Shown piece by piece: positions 17,450 through 24,000 of a stretch of DNA of 25,644 nt; within the stretch, counting starts at the first letter, position 1, and each line of letters opens with the position of its first letter. The position numbers and the translations under genes were made by a program. Under the pieces are notes generated by a model. The model did not search any database. It worked only from the letters and a program-made list of their open reading frames with translations, and was not told the origin of the DNA. The stretch is from Kiritimatiellia bacterium (GTDB lineage: Bacteria > Verrucomicrobiota > Kiritimatiellia > RFP12 > UBA1067): contig JAEDMC010000013.1 in assembly GCA_016303225.1 (NCBI GenBank), positions 1 to 25,644 of the forward strand. Direction: 5' to 3'.

Positions 17450-17859
17450 CTGAATATAATCAGTTTCCGTCCGAGGTAATTCCACATCAGCACCCCGCCC
17501 GTCACGAGGATCTTGACGACCATGTAGTTCCAGCCGAGGCACTCGATGCCGAGGCACATCCCCAATTCCGTCAGGCCAAGCCCGACAAGACCGATGACGC
17601 CGAAGACCACGAATGCGCCGAATGAACGGCCCTTCCCGCAGTCCTTCGCCTGCGTAAACACAAAGAGAAGCGACAGGAAGTAGTTGACGGCCAGCCCCAC
17701 GACGAACCCGCAGACCGTCGAGACATAAACTCCCCATGAACATTGACTGAAGACCAGTTCCTGGAATCCAACCAGCGTTCCGAAATCGGCAAGGAACGCG
17801 ATCCCCCCGACGACCGCATAGCGCAAGAACTCGAAAATCATCGGCAGAGGCAATATCAT
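17446..17859 (-). CDS. GtrA-like membrane protein (putative lipid-linked sugar flippase)
   Basis: A protein of about 137 residues with four hydrophobic helices: FLRYAVVGGIAFLADFGTLV, the YVSTVCGFVVGLAVNYFLSL region, SFGAFVVFGVIGLVGLGLTE and YMVVKILVTGGVLMWNYLGR. The NYFLSLLFVF and NYLGRKLIIF endings are hallmarks of the GtrA family. Members are thought to flip or assist polyprenyl-phosphate sugars. The usual partner, a GtrB-type polyprenyl-phosphate glycosyltransferase, is not in the window. I prefer the ATG at 17859, which has an AAAGGTG ribosome binding site and family-like length. A GTG at 17922 overlapping the outer-membrane-factor stop as GTGA would add 21 residues. The stop overlaps the next gene as ATGA. 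Confidence 0.85.
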   Translation of the reverse strand: MILPLPMIFEFLRYAVVGGIAFLADFGTLVGFQELVFSQCSWGVYVSTVCGFVVGLAVNYFLSLLFVFTQAKDCGKGRSFGAFVVFGVIGLVGLGLTELGMCLGIECLGWNYMVVKILVTGGVLMWNYLGRKLIIFR

Positions 17860-17893
17860 CAGGACACCTTTACCCTTCGGGGCGAAAGTCCTG
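17860..17893 (-). promoter_or_regulatory. Possible hairpin masking the gtrA-like ribosome binding site
   Basis: Outer arms CAGGAC and GTCCTG (17860-17865 and 17888-17893) enclose TTT/AAA and CCC/GGG inner pairs with a 4-nt loop. On the minus strand the 3' arm contains the AAAGGTG ribosome binding site and ends directly at the ATG. It could make the gene dependent on translation of the upstream gene. It was found by eye, with no folding energy computed. Confidence 0.4.
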
Positions 17894-17918
17894 TTCTGGA
17901 AATACTTTTCGCCTCTTG

Positions 17919-19427
17919 TCACTCGTCCAGCTTGTCGACGGCGAGGCCGCCGCCAAGCGCGCGATAGAGGGCGATCAGATTCGAGGTGATCTGCCCGCGC
18001 GAAAGCGCGAACTGCTCCTCGAACTCAAGACGGCTGCGCTGCGCGTCAAGGACGTTGTTGAAGTCCTTGAGACCGTTCTTGTAGAGATCCTTCGAAATCG
18101 CCACGGCGTCAGTCGCCGCCTTCACGGCCATCGCCAGCGCCTGGTAGCGGTGATACTCCTGCGTGTAGGCCGAATAGGCGTCGCGGACCTCGCGATAGGC
18201 ATTCTGGATCGCCTCCTCGTAGTCCAGCGCCTTCTCGTACATCTTCGCCTCGGTCGCCTTCACGTTCGCGTAAATCGCACCGCCCTGGAAGATCGGCCAG
18301 CTGATCGACGGACCAAGCGTCGCGAAGAACGAATCGGTCGAGAAGAACCGGTGATGCTGCTTCGCCTCCCAGCCGACCGCCCCGTTGATGAAGAGCTTCG
18401 GGAACCACTGCGCCTTTGCCGCGCCGATGCGGGCGGTCTGCGCCGCGAGCGCCCGCTCCGCAGCCCGGACGTCCGGACGCGCGCGCATCATGTCGAGCTT
18501 GAGCTCACCGACCTTCTGCGGCGCCAAGAGCCAGTCGCGGCGCACGGGGACGGGCGCGAGCTCGTCGTCGAGCGAACCCGGCATTTCGCCGGCGAGGATC
18601 GCCAGCGTGTTCTTGTACGACTCCTCCTCCGCCAGCAGCGTCGGGATGCGCGCACGCGTCTGCTCGACGACATAGGCGCACTGGTTGACCGCCAGCTCGT
18701 CGCCGATGCCCGAGTCGAGACGCGACTTCAGGATGTCATAGGTTTCGGACTGCAGCACGAGGTTCGTGCGCGCGACGCCGATCAGCTCCTGCGTCGTGCG
18801 GAGGTTGATGTACTGGATGCCGATTTGCATCGTCAGGGAGACCCAGGCGTCGTCCAGCGTCCATCCGGCGGCCTCGGCCTCGGCGAACGCGGCCTCGCTC
18901 AGACGGCGGTTCCCGCCGAAGATGTCCAGCTCCCACTGGCCGTCTAGCGCGACGGACTGCGCGTTGTAGTGCGTGCGATTGCCGCCGCCGCCCGAAGTGA
19001 ACTTGTGATACCAGTTCCGGCCCCAGTCACCGGCGCCGACAAAATGCGGACGAAACGCGGCATAGCTGCCCAGCAGCTCCCAGTTGGACTGCTCAAGGCG
19101 CATCTTCGCGCGCAGGTAGCCGACGTTATTGGAAACGCCGCCCTCGACGAGACGGTTGAGGACCGGATCGTTGAAACGCCGCCACCACTGGTCGACAACA
19201 CCCTTCGTGATCTCAAGACGCTGGTCTTCCGTATCCTTCGCCGGCGAGTACTCGCACGTTGCCGTCAGGTTGGACGTCGGCTGGCCAGCATCAGGCATGT
19301 CGTATTTCGGAACCGTGAATTCGGGACGCTCATAGTCAGGTCCCACCGAAGGAAGCGACGAACAGCCCGCCACGAGCGCAAGCACCCATCCGCCGACAAC
19401 CACAAACCTCACTGCACGATCATTCAT
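17919..19427 (-). CDS. TolC/OprM-type outer membrane efflux lipoprotein
   Basis: A 502-residue outer membrane factor of the RND/NodT class. The N-terminal lipoprotein signal has the lipobox LVAGC (Cys22), followed by SSLPSVGPDYERPE, the typical start of this family. Two OEP domains are recognisable, each with a long coiled-coil helix pair. The LDMMRARPDVRAAERALAAQ segment is the family signature, and the C-terminus has GLKDFNNVLDAQRSRLEFEE. Such proteins form the trimeric channel of tripartite pumps. No inner-membrane pump or adaptor gene adjoins it: downstream are glycosyl-transfer genes, so it may serve a pump encoded elsewhere or export a glycan-related product. It has its own promoter and an AAGGAAGA ribosome binding site. 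Confidence 0.93.
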   Translation of the reverse strand: MNDRAVRFVVVGGWVLALVAGCSSLPSVGPDYERPEFTVPKYDMPDAGQPTSNLTATCEYSPAKDTEDQRLEITKGVVDQWWRRFNDPVLNRLVEGGVSNNVGYLRAKMRLEQSNWELLGSYAAFRPHFVGAGDWGRNWYHKFTSGGGGNRTHYNAQSVALDGQWELDIFGGNRRLSEAAFAEAEAAGWTLDDAWVSLTMQIGIQYINLRTTQELIGVARTNLVLQSETYDILKSRLDSGIGDELAVNQCAYVVEQTRARIPTLLAEEESYKNTLAILAGEMPGSLDDELAPVPVRRDWLLAPQKVGELKLDMMRARPDVRAAERALAAQTARIGAAKAQWFPKLFINGAVGWEAKQHHRFFSTDSFFATLGPSISWPIFQGGAIYANVKATEAKMYEKALDYEEAIQNAYREVRDAYSAYTQEYHRYQALAMAVKAATDAVAISKDLYKNGLKDFNNVLDAQRSRLEFEEQFALSRGQITSNLIALYRALGGGLAVDKLDE

Positions 19428-19475
19428 TCTTCCTTGCCTTTCAACCAGCCGATTCCCGTTAATTGGGTTAAATTT

Positions 19476-19504
19476 ATTATATCAAATTGCAGCCGCGCGG
19501 TGAA
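19476..19504 (-). promoter_or_regulatory. Promoter of the outer-membrane-factor unit (TTCACC, 17 nt, TATAAT)
   Basis: On the minus strand TTCACC (19499-19504) lies 17 nt from TATAAT (19476-19481), with an upstream TGA giving TGATATAAT. The -35 box begins 3 nt after the preceding phosphoesterase stop codon. The predicted leader is about 40 nt and carries a normal ribosome binding site. It probably drives all five genes down to 12320. Confidence 0.8.
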
Positions 19505-19506
19505 GG

Positions 19507-20997
19507 TCAGACCTTGAAGAAATCGGTCGTCAGCGCCTTGCCGGACTTGCCGAAGCAGTTCAGCGCGACGGCCGTGAAACGGACCTCCCCGCCCTTCGGC
19601 AGGTCTTCGATGGGAACGGGGAGGACGAAGTCCTTCGCCGCCTTCTCGAGCGGAAGGTGATAGTCAGGGGCCAGGACATGACGATTGAAGAGCTGCTTGC
19701 CGTCCTTCGCCTCGACAGTGACGTCATAGCGAAAGGCGCGGTTCGCAAAGGTCTGCACCGCCGTCGGGACCGTCAGCTTGAAAACGTCGATTTCCTTCGC
19801 GTCCTTGTCGCCCTTCTTGCCGAGCTTGTGCTTCGTACGCTCGACCTTGACGGACGAGCCTGCTGCAAACTCGGGCGCCGCAAACCTCTTCGCGTGCTCG
19901 GCAAAGGCAAACGGCTTCGACTCCGCGACCGGAAGCGGCATCACCCAGTCGGGGCCAAGGTCCAGATCCCACATGAAGTCGCGGCGGGTGACGGTGATGT
20001 GGTCGTCGTAGACCGAGAAGAGCATGCCGTTGCGCGCCTCGCCGTTCTTCGTGCGCGCCATGAGCTTGCCCACCTTGCCCGCACGGTTCTTCGCCGGACC
20101 GCCGGTGTTCTCGAAACCTCCGTCAGACCCGAACTCGTCGTATGGTTCGCCCGCATAGCGCAGCGAGCCCGTGCCGATCGAGGTGAATGCGCCCTGCCAG
20201 AGCGTGCGCTCGTCAAGGAGCGAGTAATGCGAGTGGCCGGAAAACGCAATCGCGTTCGAGTAGCCTGAAAGCACCTTGGTCGAACGTCCGTCGTCGTGTC
20301 CCCACGCCCAGCTGCCGTAGCACGTGTCCTTCGGGTGCGGATGCTGGAAGTAGAAGAACGGCAGCGCCGGATCGAGCTCCTTGCCATGCGCGGCGAAGAA
20401 CGGCGCAAGGTCGGGCGCGTTCCCCCAGCCGGAGCCGTTCGCGCCGTCCCAGTGCGCGCCGATGAAGGAATAGCCCTTGATTTCCTTTTTGTAGATCGGG
20501 GCATACTCCTCTTCGAAAACCTCCTCCCACACCTTCTTCATGCCGACGTTGCGGATCATGTCCGCCGGCAGCTCGCCCGACGGCACATCGAAGATGTTGT
20601 AACCGTAGTTGAAGCCCTCCCAGTCGTGGTTGCCGTAGATGAAGAGCTTCTCGACGGGGCGCCCGTCCAGCCGCGAGCGGTTGCCGGGGAAGACGGCGTT
20701 CCACGCGTCGGCGACGCACTGGAGCTGCGAGATGAGCCCCGCGTCGGCCATGTCGCCGGCGATGATCACGCCGTCCGCGCCCTGGGCGTCAAACCACTTG
20801 AATGTCCGCTTCAGCGTACGCGTGTTGCCCTGCCCCGTGCGGTCCGTGTTCTCCGCGATGATGTGGATGTCGGACACCACGCCGAACTTGAGCCGTGCAA
20901 CGCCACTGCGACCGAACGGACTCTCGATGAAACGACACCCCTGAAACGCGCCCAGAGACGCCGCTCCGCCAATAAACCACCTGCGTGAAACATTCAT
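19507..20997 (-). CDS. Exported calcineurin-like metallophosphoesterase
   Basis: A 496-residue protein with a twin-arginine-type signal (SRRWFIGG, then a hydrophobic stretch). The metallophosphoesterase core is clear: DxH in VVSDIHII (D43, H45), GDMAD (D82), GNHDWEG (N123-H124-D125), HPHP (about 219-222) and FSGHSHYS (H255, H257). These residues bind the dinuclear metal centre. A C-terminal segment from about 350 looks like a beta-sandwich (VEVERTKHKLG-type through VRFTAVALNCFGKSGKALTT), perhaps FN3-like. The substrate is unknown; a phosphodiester or phosphomonoester in the periplasm is likely. The promoter -10 box lies 7 nt before the ATG and overlaps the stop of the preceding glycosidase gene, so the mRNA is probably leaderless. 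Confidence 0.92.
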   Translation of the reverse strand: MNVSRRWFIGGAASLGAFQGCRFIESPFGRSGVARLKFGVVSDIHIIAENTDRTGQGNTRTLKRTFKWFDAQGADGVIIAGDMADAGLISQLQCVADAWNAVFPGNRSRLDGRPVEKLFIYGNHDWEGFNYGYNIFDVPSGELPADMIRNVGMKKVWEEVFEEEYAPIYKKEIKGYSFIGAHWDGANGSGWGNAPDLAPFFAAHGKELDPALPFFYFQHPHPKDTCYGSWAWGHDDGRSTKVLSGYSNAIAFSGHSHYSLLDERTLWQGAFTSIGTGSLRYAGEPYDEFGSDGGFENTGGPAKNRAGKVGKLMARTKNGEARNGMLFSVYDDHITVTRRDFMWDLDLGPDWVMPLPVAESKPFAFAEHAKRFAAPEFAAGSSVKVERTKHKLGKKGDKDAKEIDVFKLTVPTAVQTFANRAFRYDVTVEAKDGKQLFNRHVLAPDYHLPLEKAAKDFVLPVPIEDLPKGGEVRFTAVALNCFGKSGKALTTDFFKV

Positions 20998-21004
20998 GGT
21001 GGTG

Positions 21005-21013
21005 ATTATATCA
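21005..21013 (-). promoter_or_regulatory. Leaderless-type promoter of the phosphoesterase gene (TGATATAAT)
   Basis: The extended -10 TGATATAAT uses the TGA stop codon of the upstream glycosidase as its TGN element. Only CACCACC separates it from the ATG at 20997, so the start point should fall at or one base before the A of the ATG. There is no room for a ribosome binding site. Confidence 0.75.
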
Positions 21014-24000
21014 TAAATCGTCCGGTTTCAGGCGGAGCGTCCAGACCGTCGGCTCGATCGGGAAGACATACTTCGCCATCGGGTTCGGTCCGCACGACGC
21101 GCCGCCCAGGCCGAGCTGTCGGACGTCCAGGTTGAGATACGTCTCGTCCTCCACCGGCACCGGCGCGCGGAAACGCTGCTGTCCGTTGCGGTGCCGCGCA
21201 AACTCAAGTCCTTCCCAGTCGCACTTGAGCGCCTGCACGAAGAGCGGCTCGCTCGCCGAGCAGGTGACGCCGCGGCCGTCCTTGTCCGCAAAGCGCACCC
21301 AGCGGACATCACAGCGGTAACCGTTGTCCTGCGGCCGCACATACGCCTCGGCGAGGTCCTTGACGGACGACGCGTAAAGGCCGAGGAACGAGCCCGTCAG
21401 CCGGTCGACGTAGTTCTCGCGCGGACCGCGTCCGTAATACGTCACCTGGTCGAGCGCACCATCCAGCCGAAGCGAAAGTCCGAGACGCGGCAGCGACCAC
21501 GGCATCGAACCGTGAGGCGTCACGGCATTGCTGACGCAAAGCGACCCGTCGCTGCCGTCCAGCCACCACGTCGCCTCGTGCGTAAAGCCGGCGGACTTCG
21601 AACCCGTCACTTCGACGACGGTCTTCACCTTGTTGCCCTCCACCACGAGCGGACGCGCATGATGCCGAAGCTGCGTCAGGCCCGACGCGTAGAAGTTGTC
21701 CCGCAGCCAGGCGTCGTTGTCGACGAACGCCCGCGCACAGGTGAGACGCGGCCCCGCCTCGTCGCCCTTCAGAATCGTCCGGCCGGACATCTTCAGCTCG
21801 CAGAGCGTCCCTGTCTTCTTGCAGAACACCGCCGTCGTCCCGCGGCACACCATCTGAACGCCCTTCTCGTTCTCTTCAATCTTCACCTTCTCGCATTTCC
21901 CCTCTTCCGCACTCCCACATCCCCATATTCCCACATTCCCACATTTCCACCACGTTCCGGCGAGCCGCACCTGGTCGCGCGCGACCGACCAGCCCTTCTT
22001 CGCCCACAGGCAGTCCTCCCGGGTGACGAATTCGAAGTCGATGAGGATCTCCGCGCCCTGCGTCGTCTTCGCGAGCGCCTCGGCGAGACCCGGCACCGTG
22101 AACCGGCAACGCGAAAGCGGCGCCAGGGCCGGCGGTTCGAATGCGCCGTTCTTGACAATCCGTCCGTTTTCGAGAAGCTTCCAAGTGCCGAGAAACGCAT
22201 CCGCCTTCGTGAAGGAGAAGCGGTTCCAGAGCTCAAAGACCGTCGCAAAGCCATTGCCTTCGGTCGCATCAGCCTTCGTCACGACCAGGTTGCGGTGGAC
22301 GTGCCCGACCTCGACGAGCTTCGCCGTCACGTGGCGCTCGGGGTCGATCACGCCGTTGCAGTTGAACGGACCGTCATTCGGCTGTTCGTCAAAGTCACCG
22401 CCGTAGGAGAGGAACTTTCCGTCCTTCCAGAGCGCCTGGTCGACCCAGTCCCAGATGCAGCCGCCACAGAGCGAATCGTGCCGGTAGAAGACGTCCCAAT
22501 ACTCCTGGAAGTTGCCGATCGCATTCCCCATCGCGTGGGCGTACTCACAGAGGAAGAAGCACTTGCCCTGCGTCATCTTCGTGCCCCAGTAGTCGATGCC
22601 CTTGCCCGGTTCCGGCGGGAGGTCGCCGCTCGCGCCGCGCGCCTCCAGCCACTCGACCTTCGGATACATGCAGCTGTCCACATCCGCGACGTCGTTACCG
22701 CGCTCCCAGTGGACGGGACGCGTCGGATCGGCCGCGCGCACCGCGGCTGCGGCGTTCGAGAAGCAGACGCCGTGTCCCGTCTCATTGCCGAGCGACCACA
22801 TCGTGACGGACGGATGGTTGCGGTAGAACTTCACATGCCGCTCGTTGCGTTCGACGATCGTGTCGTTCCACTCCTTGAAGCGTCCGAGTCCCTTCTCGCC
22901 ATAGGCCGGCTCATGTCCCTCGACATTCGCCTCGGCGACGACGTAGATGCCGTAGCGGTCGCAGAGGTCATACCAAAGATGATGGTCGGGATAGTGCGAG
23001 GTGCGCACGGTGTTGATGTTAAACTGCTTCATCAGCGTGATGTCGCTGACCATGTCGTTCAGCGTCACCGAGCGTCCGCGTGACGGATTCGTCTCGTGAC
23101 GGTTCACGCCCTTGAACTTGATCTTCTGTCCGTTTACCAGGAACGTGTGGCCGTCGATCCGCTGTTCCTTGAAGCCGATCCGCCGCATGCGGATGTCATC
23201 GCCCTTCTTCACGACGAGCGTGTAGAGATAGGGGTCTTCGGCGGACCACGCTCGCGCCGCGAGCGTGGAGGTGTAGCCGTGAGGTGTAGGATCAAGAACG
23301 CAGGCCTTCTTCTTGGCCGCGTCATAGAGAAAGACGGACGCCCCCTCTACACCTACAACCTCGACCTTCCATCGTTCGTACCCGCCGCAAGGCGTGGTGC
23401 GAACGGCGAAATCCCAGATGCCGTCCTTCGGCATGGACCACAAGGTGACGTCGCGGAAGATGCCGGAGAACCGCGTCATGTCCTGGTCTTCGAGATAGCT
23501 CCCGTCACACCAGCGAAACACTTCCACGCAGAGAAGGTTTGAGGTGTTTGAGGTGTTGAGGTAGGAGGTGATGTCAAACTCCGACGGCAGCTTGGAGTCT
23601 TCGGCGTAGCCGACCTTCTGTCCGTTGACCCAGACGTTGTAGGCGGAGTAGACGCCGTCGAAGCGCAGGATCACGCGCCGGCCCTTCCACGCTTCGGGAA
23701 CGGTGAAGGTCGTGCGATAGGACGAGACGGGGTTGTAGTCGGCCTTGCCGCTCTGACGGTCAAGAATCTTCGGCCAGTCGAGCTTGAACGGATACCGGAC
23801 GTTCGTGTAGCCCGGCGATCCGAAGCCGTGCATCTCGACACAGCTCGGCACTTCGATGTCGAACCAGTTCGAGTCGTCGAAGTCAGACTTCCAGAAGTCC
23901 CTGACGCGCAGATCGGGATTGCCAGCCCAGGAGAGCTTCCAGGTTCCGTTCAGGGACTTCTTGTAGGGCGTCTCCGGCTCCAGCGCGTCGGTGAGCGCGT

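Noticed and set aside
17449..17463. Internal leaderless promoter before the FAD-enzyme gene (TGATTATATT next to ATG on the minus strand)
   Set aside because: The AT-rich box ends only about 3 nt before the ATG, too close for a start point, and it lies in the last codons of the gtrA-like gene.
17450..17743. N-terminal extension of the FAD enzyme to 17743
   Set aside because: The extra 98 residues overlap the gtrA-like gene in another frame and are unlike any flavoprotein start. The Rossmann motif begins at the ATG at 17449.
23246..23268. Intrinsic terminator inside the GH2 gene
   Set aside because: There is no T-run on either side, and the coding frame continues for another 700 codons.
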